From Ctena decussata (Eukaryota > Mollusca > Bivalvia > Lucinida > Lucinidae), in assembly GCA_963989385.1 (NCBI GenBank), contig OZ022501.1, positions 2,552,001 through 2,616,000 on the forward strand: 64,000 nucleotides of DNA, in the 5' to 3' direction. Each line of letters opens with the position of its first letter. The first letter of the stretch is position 1. The notes beneath the pieces were generated by a model. The model did not search any database, was not told where the DNA came from, and worked only from the letters and a program-made list of their open reading frames with translations. The position numbers were made by a program, and so were the translations under genes. Below are positions 10,618 through 22,699 of this stretch, in pieces.

Positions 10618-12503
10618 TGTCTCCCCCCTTTTTTGATGTCAAAAGGATCAGTCATTAAGATGCCAAGGGAAAAACAATATGTTTCCCTACCCTGAAGCAG
10701 GGATTCATAATAAGTAAAAAGTATAAATGCAAGAGTTATAGTTTTTATGCTCTGCATGTCATGTAATGTTGACTGATATTCATATTTAGTTTTTGTCAAA
10801 AAATATAAATGCAAGAGTTACAGTGCTCTGCACGTCGTCTATTTATATGTTGACTGATATTTGTACGAAGTTTCATGAATATAGCTTAAACGGTTTTCAA
10901 GTTATAGAGCTTAGACGATTGAGACACGATTTTGTGAATGACAAAGTTCCAAGGGAAATAACTCAAATAGTATAAATGCTGTGCTCTGCAGGTTGTCTAG
11001 TGTTGACTGACATTTGTATGAAGTTTCGTGAATATAGCTTGTCCGGTTTTCAAGTAATAAAGCGATTGAGACACGATTTTGTGACTGACAAAAGTCCAAG
11101 GGAAATAACTCAAGAAGTATAAATGCAAGAGTTATGGTTCTTGCACTATGCAATTCTTCTAATGTTGATTGATATTTGTATGAAGTTTCGTGAATATAGC
11201 TTGAATGGTTTTCAAGTTATAGAGCAGACACAACTGAGACACGATTGTGTGACTGACAAAGTTCTAAGGGAAATAACTCAAATAGTATAAATGCTAAGTT
11301 ACGGTTCTTGCATTCTGCACGTCATCTGATGTTGATTGATATTTGTATGAACTTTCATGAATATAGCTTGAATGGTTTTAAAGTTATAGACGGACTCGAC
11401 AGAGACGCAATTTTGTGATGGACAAAGTTCCAAGGGAAATAACTCAAAAAGTATAAACGCCAGAGTGCATTCTGCACGTCGTCTGATGTTGACTGATATT
11501 TGTATGAGCTTTCATGAATATAGCTTGAATGGTTTTAAAGTTAAAAACGGACTCGACTGAGACGCAATTTTGTGATGGACAAAGTTCCAAGGGAAATAAC
11601 TCAAAAAGTATAAATGCCAGAGTTACCATTTGTGCACTCTGCACATCGCCTCATGTTGATTGATATTTGTATGAAGTTTCGTGAATAAAGCTTGAGCAGT
11701 TTTCAAGTTACAGAGCGGACACAATTGAAACACAATTTTGTGATGGACTAAGTTCCAAGGGAAATAACTAAAAAAGTATAAATGCCAGAGTTACCATTCT
11801 TGCACTCTGCACGTCCTCTCATATTGATTGATATTTATATGAAGTTTCGCGAATGTAGCTTGAGCCATTTTCAAGTTATAGAACGGACACAATTGAAACA
11901 CAATTTTGTGATGGACTAAGTTCCAAGGTAAATAACTCAAAAAGTATAAATGCCAGAGTTACCATTCTTGCACTCTGCACGTCGCCTCATGTTGATTGAT
12001 ATGTATATGAAGTTTCGCGAATATAGCTTGAGCGGTTTTCAAGTTATAGAATGGACACGATTGAAACACAATTTTGTGATGGACTAAGTTCCAAGGGAAA
12101 TAACTCAAAAAGTATAAATGCCAGAGTTACCATTCTTGCACTCTGCACGTCGTCTCATGTTGATTGATATTTATATGAAGTTTCGCGAATATAGCTTGAG
12201 CGGTTTTCAAGTTATAGAACGGACACGATTGAAACACAATTTTGTGATGGACTAAGTTCCAAGGGAAATAACTCAAAAAGTATAAATGCCAGAGTTACCA
12301 TTCTTGCACTCTGCACGTCGTCTCATGTTGATTGATATTTATATGAAGTTTCGCGAATATAGCTTGAGCGGTTTTCAAGTTATAGAACGGACACGATTTG
12401 TGACAGACAGACAGACAGACGGACGGACAGACGGACAGACAGACAGATGGACAGACGCCCGGGGAAAAACAATATGTCTCCCGACCCTGAAGGGGGGAGA
12501 CAT
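10618..12503 (+). mobile_element. Pearl-type tandem-repeat transposon, copy 2
   Basis: Inverted ends ATGTCTCCCCCCTT (10618) and AAGGGGGGAGACAT (12490-12503). The body holds about ten direct units of 160-170 bp, each with GTATAAATGC, CTCTGCACGTC, TTGATTGATATTTGTATGAA, AGCTTGAGCGGTTTTCAAGT and CCAAGGGAAATAACTCAA; units near 11.9-12.4 kb are almost identical. A (GACA/GACG)n tract ends the array (12401-12460). Frames in both directions are by-products of the repeat. Confidence 0.8.
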
Positions 12504-12519
12504 AAATAATATATATACA

Positions 12520-14165
12520 TGTATATCTTATATGAAACATATCTGATATATTTGAATATATAGAAATCTTACTTATTGATTATTAGATGTCTTATATATT
12601 TAAATAATATTAGATATCTTAAATACTATGCACTATGTATTCTGCAAAAATGATATATAATATATAAAAATTAAATATCTTATTTCTTAATTTAGATAAT
12701 TTTTATACTACATATCTAATATGCCATATAAGGCATGTAATATGGTTTATTAGAGCTATAGAATAGCAAATCAGCTATCTTAATATTACACATGATGTTT
12801 AATTTAAAATAGAAGATATCTTTCATGACAAATGAGATATCCAATACATTATAAGATATATGATATGCTACATCAGATATCTAATAAACTATGCAAGCTA
12901 TCAAATTTAAAATTTAAGATATCTGTTTAACTCATGTATATATCTAGTATGAAAAAATATCTGATATATTGAATAAGATAGTATTACAACTTGACAGCTT
13001 ATAATGGATATCTTACATAGTTAATCTGATGTGCACAATAAATGAGATATCTTATATACTATAGTAGATATCAAATTTAACAGAAAAGATGACATATTAA
13101 CATCCTTATATCATATATAAGATATCTAATGTAAAATATTAGATACCAGAATCATTAGATATCTAAGACATCTCATTTTACATATCCGATACCTTCTTTA
13201 ACATATTAGATGGCTTATTTTGTTTGTAAATTAGGTATCTTTATTCGTATATAAGATTTCTTTAATAAATACCATATCTTTATTTGAAGGTTATATAAAA
13301 CACCTGATATATTATATCAGATATCATATATATCCAAAATTAGATACCTTATTAAAGATTTAAGATATCTTATTTCTATAAACAGGTATGTTATATGCTA
13401 TATGATATCTCATTCAACATATAAGATATCTTTTATCTAAAATAACATTTCTTTTATTGTATAAAAGATATCTCATTTAATGTAGATATCAGATATAATA
13501 TGAGATATCATAATTTATATTAAATATCATATGTAATTTATCAGGTATCTCTTAAAGAGTATAAATAGTAAAAGGGCTTGCCATAATCTTATGTGTTATA
13601 GATATACTAGAAATCTGAATTATTAAATAAGATTTATAAGTTTATATTTGTATATTAAGATATCAGTATGTATTGCATAACCTCTATATCGGAGACATCT
13701 TAAATGTAAGAGCTGTATATAGGACACAACAATCTTATATGCATAAATGTATGTCTTCTCTGACACAAAGATATCTGATGATTCAGTGATGTCTTATTTG
13801 TATTTGATAAGGTATTGTTTTAAACATTTTTAATACTGAATGAATCAGATATCTTGTATGTCCTTACATAAAAGAAAACTATATCATGATTAGCTATTAA
13901 ATTCATGAGATCTTATTTACTATGTATTTTACATTGTAAATATGATTTCATATGATATGTGAGAAAATTAAATATATACATTGCAGGCCTATATATCATG
14001 ATATAGATCTATAGTATATATAAAATTTCAAAAGCAGATAGCTTAATTCATTTACCAACTGAGTTATCTCACAGAATATATAATACAGTCATCATATCAT
14101 AATACATATATCACAGTTCATATACTTTACTTTATCTGAATTTTATATAGAAAATCAGATAATAT
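12520..14165. repeat. AT-rich array of AGATATCT palindromes
   Basis: About 1.6 kb, strongly A+T, in which GATATC, usually within AGATATCT, recurs about twenty times at irregular spacing of 20-120 bp, separated by TAATATA-type text. There is no fixed period and no open frame of note. It adjoins the right end of pearl copy 2. Nature unknown. Confidence 0.6.
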
Positions 14166-14919
14166 ATTAATTGAACAAATAGTAATAGAGCAACGGAAGG
14201 TATTATCGACAGGTAGTAGTTATCGACACCCCCTTGTGAACTTTTCCATTTCTTGACATCTTTTTGTAAATAAGGCATTATAGTGTTGCAATTCATTTAG
14301 CTTTATGTATTAGTCAAAAAAATGCTAGATAGTTAGGTGTTTGGAGAAAAAATGACATATTTGTTGATGTACTAATGAAAAACTGTGCCTCTTATGCATG
14401 GCTGTAAGGGGAGGTCACTCAGACACATGGTTATTTTCACTCACACATAGCACTTTTATGTGGTTTTATTCCATAAACTAGATCACCATGGAGAGTATTA
14501 AGAGCAGACATGGTTACTCTCTTCAAAACCATATATGGCACTGTGACCTCCAGGGTGTCGATAACTACTTCCCTAAATGCAGCATGGCAGTAATTATCAA
14601 CACCCCAAAATTAAATGTCTCAAAAATGCACAGTTTCTAAAAAAATAGATCAGAAAAATAGTTTATTTTCAAGTAAAATTATCTCAAAAAGCAAACAAAA
14701 CATCATCAAATGTACAATGTTTAATTTTATCTTTATAAGAATTATTTTTTATTTTAAGGGTAAAAATTGCAAAAAAATCCACAATTTTTACAGCCACTTT
14801 TTCATATTTTTGCATATTTTCTGGCTGACAGTGTGAAAATCAGAAATCTTGGGATTTTATGTTTGAATTTAAAGCAGATCTTTCAATGTTTGAATTTAAA
14901 GCAGATCTTTCAATCATTA
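14166..14919. other. No gene seen; short tandem duplication
   Basis: AT-rich, non-coding. The phrase TGTTTGAATTTAAAGCAGAT with CTTTCAA occurs twice in a row at about 14862-14914. GTTATCGACACCC-type phrases recur at 14220, 14558 and 14590, hinting at another decayed repeat. Confidence 0.4.
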
Positions 14920-15256
14920 TCTTTCTTTCTTTCTCTTCCATTTACGCCTTAACCTCCGAAGGGGACACAGACGGTGTACTTTTGTACACTCCGGTGTTGC
15001 AGGATGAAAGCCTACATATAGCCATGTAGCTATAGTAGGGATCTTTAACCTGCACAGGGGATGACTCTCCCTGCCCAGGGGGCCTCCTGTTAACGTCCCG
15101 ATCCGAAGGACGGCACACTTGTTAGCATCATCCCTGCAAATGATGCTAGAAAAACGCGTTCGGACATAGGAAGATTTCGCCTCGGGCGGGATTCGAACCC
15201 ACGACCTCTGGCTTCAGAGTCAAGTGCACAACCACTGAGCCACCGCGCTTCCCTGA
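14920..15256 (-). mobile_element. tRNA-derived SINE with (GAAA)n tail
   Basis: The minus strand begins GGAAGCGCGGTGGCTCAGTG with an A-box, then an anticodon-arm-like segment, then the B-box GGTTCGAATCCCGCC. A body of about 230 bp follows and ends in GAAAGAAAGAAAG at 14920-14935. A tRNA-like head on a long unrelated body shows a SINE and not a tRNA gene. Confidence 0.85.
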
Positions 15257-15787
15257 GGTTGTTCGGATTATGTTTAGATTGATCATCAGATTTAAGATTA
15301 AGATACTTACAATGCAGCAAATGCTTCTCTTTTGTTAACTGCAAGGTTCAAATGATACGTACTCGAGATAAATTTCATTTGCTGTTGACATGTTACTCGT
15401 GTATAGAAAGTACACCTGGGCACAAGTATTCATTATTTACAAAGTCCCACTGACTTAAATACATTTTTCAGTGTAAAAGAAAGTTAATTACTCTGCTCAT
15501 ATTAATAAACTTTAAAATAAAAATACACTGGTAAACGGCTAGATTAGTAGAGCTTTTTACTTGAATATTTGTTATCTGTCTTCTTAAATTTCTTTCTTTC
15601 GTATTTGCATCTAATTATGGATCCCCGAGCATAGGTAGCTTGTAAAAGTATCTTCTTGAGCACAATAAAATACGTTATGACTTATACTTAAAATCGCGTT
15701 AAGGGGGCGCTAAAGCAATGCTAAAACAGTAGTAAAAGTCCTGTACACATAACTATTTACACAAAGATGACTGGTGGGGGTTAGCTA

Positions 15788-15819
<32 letters not shown>

Positions 15820-15879
15820 CTTAGAGTTCCCCCGCTTGTTTGTTCGGCCAATTTAAGAGCGAACTCTGAACTCTTCAGT
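15257..15879. other. No gene seen; (TTG)n microsatellite
   Basis: Contains a (TTG)n run at 15788-15820. Otherwise unremarkable non-coding sequence between the SINE and the LINE fragment. Confidence 0.4.
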
Positions 15880-17250
15880 ATCCTCTACGTATGAAGCTTG
15901 TAACACTCCAACAATCTATTGACACGGGTGAAATCCCCAAGGAATGGTCTCTTGCAAATATATGCCCACTCTTCAAAAAAGGAGATAGGTCTTTGGCTTG
16001 CAATTACCGACCGGTTTCTCTAACTTGTGTACCATGCAAGTTACTCGAACACATTGTCTGCTATAATATTATGGCACATTTGGATGAACATAAACTTTTG
16101 TCAGACAGACAACATGCTTTCCGTAAGAAACATAGCTGTGAAACTCAATTGATCACGGTTATAAATGACTGGGCTAAAATCTTGGATAAGGGCGGTCAGG
16201 TTGACACTTTTATCTTGGACTTCGAGAAAGCTTTTGACACTCCCCCTCATGAATTACTTAAATATAAGCTATACGGCTATGGTATTGGTGGGAAGACTCT
16301 GAAATGGATAGATTCTTTTCTCTGTTACAGGCAGCAGCGGGTGGTGGTAAATGGAGTTAAGTCGGATTGGGCCCCAGTTTTGTCGGGTGTCCCCAGGGCA
16401 CCATGCTTGGACCATTGTTGTTCTCGTTATACATTAACGATATAACAGAAAATATTGACTCGGAATTAAGACTTTTTGCTGACGACTGTGTTTGCTATCG
16501 TGAAATCAGAGATATTGAAGACACGGTGAAAGTTCAGGAGGATATAGATAATTTAGGTTGATGAGATTTCAACCTGTTAAATGCAATATGATGCAAATTA
16601 CAAGGAAACGGATCAAGAAGATCAATGCTTCCTATACCTTAGAGGGAACGGTCCTCAGTAATGTAGAAACTATCAAGTATCTCGGCATAACCATTGCCAA
16701 TGATTTGAAATGGAACACACATGTCAGTAATATTTGCACAAAGGCTAATAGGACCCTCGGCTTCCTCAGACGTAACTTGACAGCATGTCCACAAGATGTT
16801 AAGGAGTCAGCATACAAGGGACTGGTGCGTCCAGTCCTGGAGTATGGCAGTTCAGTTTGGGACCCTCAAAGTGGGAATCCCTAAAAAAGAGAAGGAAAGA
16901 TAGTAGACTTATAATGCTTTACAAAGGTCTGAGGGGTGCAGCTAGTATACCCATAAATGACATTGTTCCCCCAAATAGGCGTACCAGGAATCATCATTCC
17001 CTGACATTTCAAACCCCATTGGCTGGGACTGACATTTACAAGTCCAGTTTCTTCCTCCAGACTATTAGAGATTGGAATTCACTGGAAGATTCACTTATTT
17101 CTGCTGCTGAGGGTGCAGAGGATTCAGTTACTAAGTTCACTTCTCTTATAAGGGCTAGGGACTAGCTTCCCTGATTCACAGGTCCTGGTGAATGATTGTC
17201 CTTGGACGTATCACCAGTAAACAATTCGGATTCTGATTCTGATTCTGAAC
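15880..17250 (+). pseudogene. CR1/Jockey-type LINE, 5'-truncated, broken reverse transcriptase
   Basis: Fragments in several frames read as one non-LTR reverse transcriptase: EIPKEWSLANICPLFKKGD, NYRPVSLTCVPCKLLEHIV, HAFRKKHSCETQLI, ILDFEKAFD, GTMLGPLLFSLYINDI and the catalytic LRLFADDCVCY. The C-terminal part has TIKYLGITIANDLKW and NRTLGFLRRNL. Damage: a frameshift near 16390 in the GVPQG region, a TGG-to-TGA stop near 16560, a deletion near 16870 and a last frame ending SLIRARD at 17163. The endonuclease is missing. An (ATTCTG)n tail at about 17226-17246 is typical of CR1/L2 3' ends. It is related to, but not the same family as, the LINE at 55-58 kb. Confidence 0.9.
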
Positions 17251-17482
17251 ACAAATCTGTCGTCATTCTTTCCAATGTTTTACGCCAATCTGCCCTGTTC
17301 AGGTTATCAAACCAACTGATATCCAGAAGTAGTATTATTATATTCTGTGTATTGCTAAATTGAACTTTCCATTGATTTGCTCCAATACATGATATAACTG
17401 TTGATTTCACCTTTGAGTAGAACTGCTGTCTTCATTAAAAAGAGATGAGCGATATAACAACATATGTGAAATGTCTTCACTT

Positions 17483-17765
17483 TCAAGGCCACAGCTTCTG
17501 TTGTGGTTCTCTGTTGCCTGTTTTTGGTGTCAGAGTTTTGTGATGTTTTACCTTATGTATGTTCTTATTATTTTTGGTTCGGTTTGGGTTGCTGAGTGGC
17601 CACCTTTTGGGAACAAGCTGCTCACTCGGTTGGCCGTATGTTCTCTGTATCTTGATTATTTGTAATCTTAGTTGTTTCCAACTATGGTTTGAGGGCTGGA
17701 TTTGGACTTTGATTGTTTCAGTTCCTGGTCTTTGCATACTTTTTACTTCTACATGTAGCACTAAC
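17483..17765 (+). repeat. Inverted copy of the Penelope-associated terminal repeat
   Basis: Almost identical in reverse to 18455-18715; for example both carry a GCTGAGTGGCCACCTTTTGG stretch. This pair is separated by about 700 bp, which explains why opposite-strand frames in the two places read the same peptide. Inverted and direct terminal repeats together are typical of Penelope-like elements. Confidence 0.7.
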
Positions 17766-18170
17766 TTCTGAACGACTGAACTTGCAATAAGTATGTACCA
17801 GTTAGTAATCTACATTTGACAAAGCCCTTTCTTACATCAGAGACTGTTGACTCTAAAGACGACCATACGTTATGAACTTTACCAATGCACAAAGAGTCTA
17901 TATTCAGATTTAACAAGGTGGATTTTTCTCGAGCGTCCTTTTGAAGATATTGTGTCCAATATGTATTCACTGCATCTTTCACTTGTTTTTTCCATGGTTC
18001 TTTCAGATTAAGTTCAGATTTCAAGTTTTGTAGGCTAGGTAACCCATACTTATCTAATATTTCTTTAGCTCTTTCATAAAAACTTTGAGTATTGTCAGAA
18101 TTCATAACAATCTGCCGTTCAGTTAATTGAATAATGGTCTCGTTTGTAGATGTAATTAGATTTTACAGCA
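17761..18170 (-). pseudogene. LINE C-terminal fragment
   Basis: A minus-strand frame reads KEPWKKQVKDAVNTYWTQYL, then AREKSTLLNLNIDSLCIGKV and VRKGFVKCRLLTGTYLLQVQ. This is the stretch that precedes the terminal zinc-knuckle of many animal non-LTR retrotransposon proteins; the cysteines are missing because the frame runs into the inverted repeat at 17765. Family assignment is by pattern only. Confidence 0.55.
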
Positions 18171-18224
18171 AGCTGAGGAGTCTCTTATGAAGTTCAGCTT
18201 CCATCGGTAGGGCACCAAGTCCTT

Positions 18225-18840
18225 GTAAATGATAATCAATAAACTGTGGTAGCATCTCATTTTACAGTTCGACATTCCTATTGCTAAAGTAAAAAGATAG
18301 GCAATGATCAGGCAGTAATGCAATCAACTCCCACATCCCGCTCTCAAAACCAATAGGGAAAGAAGCACACTCACACACGGAAAAATCTGTCTCTAAAGCA
18401 TTTCCATGCTGCCTATTTGTAGGTTAAATCCTATTCCTGTTTTCAGCTGGTTGTACTAGCAAAAGTAAAAAGTATGCAAAGACCAGGAACTGAAACAATC
18501 AAAATCCAAATCCAGCCCTCAAACCATAGTTGGAAACAACTAAGATTACAAATAATCAAGATACAGAGAACATATGGCCAACCGAGTGAGCAGCTTGTTC
18601 CCAAAAGGTGGCCACTCAGCAACCCAAATCGAACCAAAAATAATAAGAACATACATAAGGTAAAACATCACAGAAACTCTGACACCAAAAACAGGCAACA
18701 GAGAACCACAACAGAACTACCGCCTTGGAACGGTCAGTCATGAGTTACTGGGGGCTTAAATCGATTTTACAGGCCCAACCTCACCCTCAGTTTCTGAAGT
18801 GGTACAAAACATTTAGTTGGTTGTTCGGTTCGCATGATAA
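18225..18840 (+). repeat. Penelope-associated terminal repeat (left copy)
   Basis: Matches 20845-21370 in direct orientation: AATAAACTGTGGTAGCATCT, AGTAAAAAGATAGGCAATGA, CCCGCTCTCAAAACCAATAG, then after an insertion CCGCCTTGGAACGGTCAG and ACATTTAGTTGG. A second partly similar unit (18455-18715) is in tandem. The two copies bracket the reverse transcriptase at 19075-20640, as pseudo-LTRs do. Confidence 0.65.
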
Positions 18841-19074
18841 CCCTCTAACTCAGCAATGAATCATCACGGTAAACACATAAATCAAGTTTCAACACCATGA
18901 AGAAGCAAAGACGAGGACTCAACAGATACAACGGGCCGTCTGACAGGTGGAGATCCCTGGCCTGCCAAACAACCCCACTGGAAATCTGAAGCAAAAGAAG
19001 GTCACCAGTTGAGCCCCGGTAGACCAAGCAACAGACAAAAAGGCTCCGGTCCCAACCAACTAAAATATATAGCT

Positions 19075-20640
19075 TTAGGTCGGGGCCATCATAGAGTCTG
19101 ACGCCCGATCCCCCGGTGTGCAAATAAAGAGTGCAGCAAAGTTATCAACCGTGATTGGGTTAATCACTAAGCATGCAGACTGTCGCATAACATTTAAATT
19201 ATAGCCAATACGTTTGTGACGTATTATTATTGTTCGGAATTGATCAGAAAAATCAGTCCTACCCTTAATCTTTTTGAATTTGTATACTAAGTCACCGTAA
19301 AATTCTGGTTCCGATAGGCCTTGGTGTAAAAGAAATTTTAATCCGACATCAAATTTTGAAACCAATTCATGGTGTCTGCGATAGAATTTAGAAAAAGCCT
19401 TTCTAAGCTTATGATACCGATAGCCCTGTTGAAGAAAGTTTAGCAGTTAAACATTTATTACGAGCATTAAAGTCATCTACATGACTACACACTCTAGCAA
19501 ATCTTATAAGCTGAGAAATATACACTCCATAAGAGGGACGACGTGGAACGTCACCATCCAAAAATGGAAAATTAACTATATCAAAGTCAAAGTCATGACG
19601 TTTATCATAAATTTTAGAAGATACAAGTAAAAAGTTACAGATACAAAACCGTTAGAAATAGATAGATGTAAATCCAAAAAGGGGGCCTCGGTATCTGAAG
19701 TATTAGCTTTATTCAATTTAAGTTCAGGTGGGTAAATTTGGTTGACCATGCATTCAAAATAAGGATTATCAATATTCAGAACATCGTCTAAATATCTAGA
19801 GGTTGAGTTAAATGCCTCAATGATATCAGCTTGATTATCAACAGAAAGAGAAGTCATGAAATCTCTTTCATAACAAAATAAAAACAAATCGGCCACAAGA
19901 GGAGCACAATTTGTACCCATCGGAATACCAACAATTTGTCTGTATAACTTATTACCAAATCTGATGTAAATATTATCTAAGAGATATGATAAGGCGTCAC
20001 ATACATTCTGACATGACCAACGTTCATATCCTCTATATATTTTACGGCCAGTAGAAGTGAAAAACGCTTTCTTATCGATACAGGCAATATAAAGGGTACC
20101 TTCGTTTTTGGAGAACTTTTTGAAGGCCCTCTCAATCAAATCAACAAGTTTTTCCTTTATTAAATTATGGGGTAATGTGGTATAAAGAGTAGAAAAATCA
20201 TAAGTGGACAAACTAGTCGCACGGAACCCTCTTGACTTCAGTTTACTAAGTACCTCACCAGAATTTTTATAGACCAAAACATATTTTTCCCTGACCTCTC
20301 ATACACTGTCTCATAGTACCAAATGACACGAGATTTCACAGCAGTGAGGCAAGAAGTTAATAATTTAGATAATTCTGTAGTAGTACAAGAGCTAGAGTTG
20401 GCAATGAATCTAGCTTTATACGGTTTTTTGTGAAGCTTAGGTAACCAATACATCGTAGGAAGTTTGTCTTGGCGTTCCTTAACGTTTACAGCCAACTTAT
20501 AAGGCAAATCATTTGAGTGGCTATTAACGACAGTCTTCTCATCTGTAAAAGTCTCTTCGTAAGCCCTGGTGCCATTAAGTTCCTGCTTCAAAGTGTTAAT
20601 ATAGTGCAACCGCCAAACAACAACAAAGTCCATCCTTGTT
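19075..20640 (-). pseudogene. Penelope-like element reverse transcriptase, broken, no GIY-YIG seen
   Basis: Read minus-strand from 20633, three frames join into a telomerase-related Penelope-type reverse transcriptase: KLPTMYWLPKLHKKPYKARF, a frameshift near 20265, then STYDFSTLYTTLPHNLIKEK, GIPMGTNCAPLVADLFLFCY and the catalytic RYLDDVL. After more frameshifts near 19640 and 19440 come FNARNKCL, GYRYHKLRKAFSKFYRRHHE, GLSEPEFYGDLVYKFKKIKG and VINPITVDNFAALF, ending in RASDSMMAPT. All RT motifs are visible, but the reading is interrupted at least three times, so it is dead. The N-terminus is cut at 20640, where LINE sequence begins, and no GIY-YIG endonuclease domain follows. The family call is moderate; another RT class with YLDD is less likely. 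Confidence 0.75.
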
Positions 20641-20840
20641 CACTCTTTAGATAATGTTGTCTTCCCACCTCTTCGTCTGTCTTTTTCCTTTCACCGTGCC
20701 CTGTAGAATCGTCTCTGTGAAGCCAAAAGACTTTGAAATATGGCCAAACCACCTTAGTTTCCATTTCTTGATCATGGACAGGAGTTAGTCATATTTTCAG
20801 GGACTGCTTAACCTCGTCATTCCTTACGCGGTGCTTGTAA
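20640..20840 (-). pseudogene. RTE-type LINE, 3' coding tail fragment
   Basis: The minus strand reads KWKLRWFGHISKSFG, TETILQGTVKGKRQTKRWED: the 'RWFGHVxRxxx..KTILxGxxxGxRxRGRxKxRW' tail of a common endonuclease/RT retrotransposon. The same family has a copy on the plus strand at 36264-36558. It probably belongs with the RT fragment at 21690-21912. Confidence 0.7.
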
Positions 20841-20844
20841 AGGA

Positions 20845-21370
20845 TGTTCAATAAACTGTGATAGCATCTCATTTCACAGTTCGACATTGCTATAGCTAAA
20901 GTAAAAAGATAGGCAATGATCAGGAAGTAATACTATCAAATCCCACATCCCGCTCTCAAAACCAATAGGAAAAGAAGCACACACACACGGAAAAATTGAC
21001 ACAAGTTCTCGAAACACACGCACGGTAAATCGAAAGAGCAGCTCTTTCCCAAACAGGTGGTCTTTCAGTTACCCTAATCAAAAACAGCATCAGCATCTAT
21101 TTTTATCTATTTTATTTTTAACTTACAAAACAAAAGGCAGATTGGATAGGAAAACAGGTGACCAAACTGCCAAAGAACATAGATAAGCGGACATAGCGCG
21201 ATGTAGCACCAAGGAACCACAACAGAAGTACCGCCTTGGAACGGTCAGCAAAAGATTACTGGAGGGGCTTAAACATGTTTTACTGGATCAAAACCCCGCC
21301 CTCTGCTTCTGCAGTGGTTCGAAACATTTAGTTAGCTGTTTGGTCCGCATGAAGGTTTCTTGACCTAATC
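20845..21370 (+). repeat. Penelope-associated terminal repeat (right copy)
   Basis: Direct copy of 18225-18840 as described there, separating the two RTE-type LINE fragments. It includes CCGCCTTGGAACGGTCAG near 21228 and ends near GGTCCGCATGA. Confidence 0.65.
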
Positions 21371-21689
21371 CAAACCTGCTGTCAATGTTCACTATTCACG
21401 GACATACAGAAATGTGGATATAAGAAGGGGCGCATCACTTTTACCTAGATCCAAGATGTATATTGTTATCTCTCTAAATTGATATCAGCTTTGTTAGAGC
21501 TGCAGTGGTATGTGTAATCCTACAGAGAGCCTCCGGCTATAGCCATCATCTGAGTGGGTTGCTATGAGGTATTATAAACTTGTTACAGTTCCAACCTTTT
21601 GTTCTTTTATCTTGATCTTTCTCAGCATGTCACTGGCACTGTTTTTCATCAGCTTGGCCTTCTCAGCAATTATCACCATTTATTACCTT

Positions 21690-21912
21690 TTGCAGGTGAT
21701 TCAAAACTTTCAGCCAGGGCTTGCAGTTTCTGCTCTTCCTCAGCAAGAGTGTCAGTGTCATCGGCAAATTGCAGATTGGCAATAGTTCTGCTGCATGCGC
21801 TAACCTTTCCACCATGTTCTTCCAGAGCATCAGATTCTGCTGTGCACTTTTTTTCAAATTCGACAATGTGAGGCATGAAAATAAAGAAAACAATTATTCC
21901 TCCTAAGAACAC
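21690..21912 (-). pseudogene. RTE-type LINE, reverse transcriptase core fragment
   Basis: The minus-strand frame has TIANLQFADDTDTLAEEEQK LQALAESFE, the region around the catalytic FADD box in the 'LRFADDIDxLAxxEEEL' style. Only about 75 residues remain. It is in line with the tail fragment at 20640-20840, with a terminal repeat inserted between them. Confidence 0.75.
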
Positions 21913-22270
21913 ACTGCTACTAACAGGGTAAAAAGGTAGATCAGATCTGATCAGTTCACTGCAGCAGCTAAATGGAGAGCTATAAATAGATTTTATTATG
22001 TGCCTTAGACTGAACAGGCAAGACTTATCCTTTTCATTCTAGAAAGGGAATGCCATGATGCATAAGGCTTTCCTTAGACGGTGAGACGATTGACCGAAAT
22101 CTACTGAAATCACCGAAATCACCGTAGAATTTACAGAAATCACTTATAATAGTGTCAATTAATTGACTATATATGTATAACTGGTTATTAATAAGTCATA
22201 CTTTTCTTTCCTGATAAAAATCTGCCCTATAATATAAGAAATATGCATAAAATAGCACCATAGTGACGAT

Positions 22271-22690
22271 TGTAGGGTCCCTAAGTGTCCGACAGCCCTA
22301 AGTGTCCGACAAAATTTATTTTTTTCTATAAATGTCAGAATAGTGAAAGAAACCATTATTTAAAGCATAATTAGTAAATATTTCAAAAAAATAATTAGTG
22401 AAAAATACTCAAAATCTAACTTAGAAAAAAATTTGTCGGACACTTAGGGACGACCCAAAGGTCCCTAAATGTCCGACAACCCTAAATGTCCGACAAGTTG
22501 AAAATCAATATAAGTGTTCGTTATTACAGTAAAAACAATAAATATGCTCGTAAAAAAGTGAACTACATACTTTTATATAAAATGATAACAAAAATAATGA
22601 TAATAATAAATACAGAATGTCAGAAATATATCAAGTTCGTTACTGAATACATATAAAAAGCAGTAGAACATTTTTAAGTGTCAGGCATCT
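22271..22690 (+). repeat. Left terminal inverted repeat of inner element
   Basis: About 420 bp matching the reverse complement of 48867-49286, roughly 90% by eye with small indels, ending at AAGTGTCAGGC. It contains two direct CCCTAAGTGTCCGACA motifs at the tip, then an inverted one facing two CCCTAAATGTCCGACA motifs (22432-22499), a layout expected for transposase binding. Confidence 0.9.
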
Positions 22691-22699
22691 TGATTGTGC

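Noticed and set aside
12286..12546. Frames on both strands at the end of the 165-bp array
   Set aside because: Repeat by-products; the same unit without a long frame occurs about ten times.
15180..15256. Possible tRNA gene (B-box GGTTCGAATCC)
   Set aside because: The cloverleaf is imperfect and the head continues into a 230-bp body with a GAAA tail, so it is a SINE.
17559..18652. Matching hydrophobic peptides on opposite strands as a membrane-protein gene pair
   Set aside because: They are the two arms of one inverted repeat tied to the Penelope element; no conserved family.
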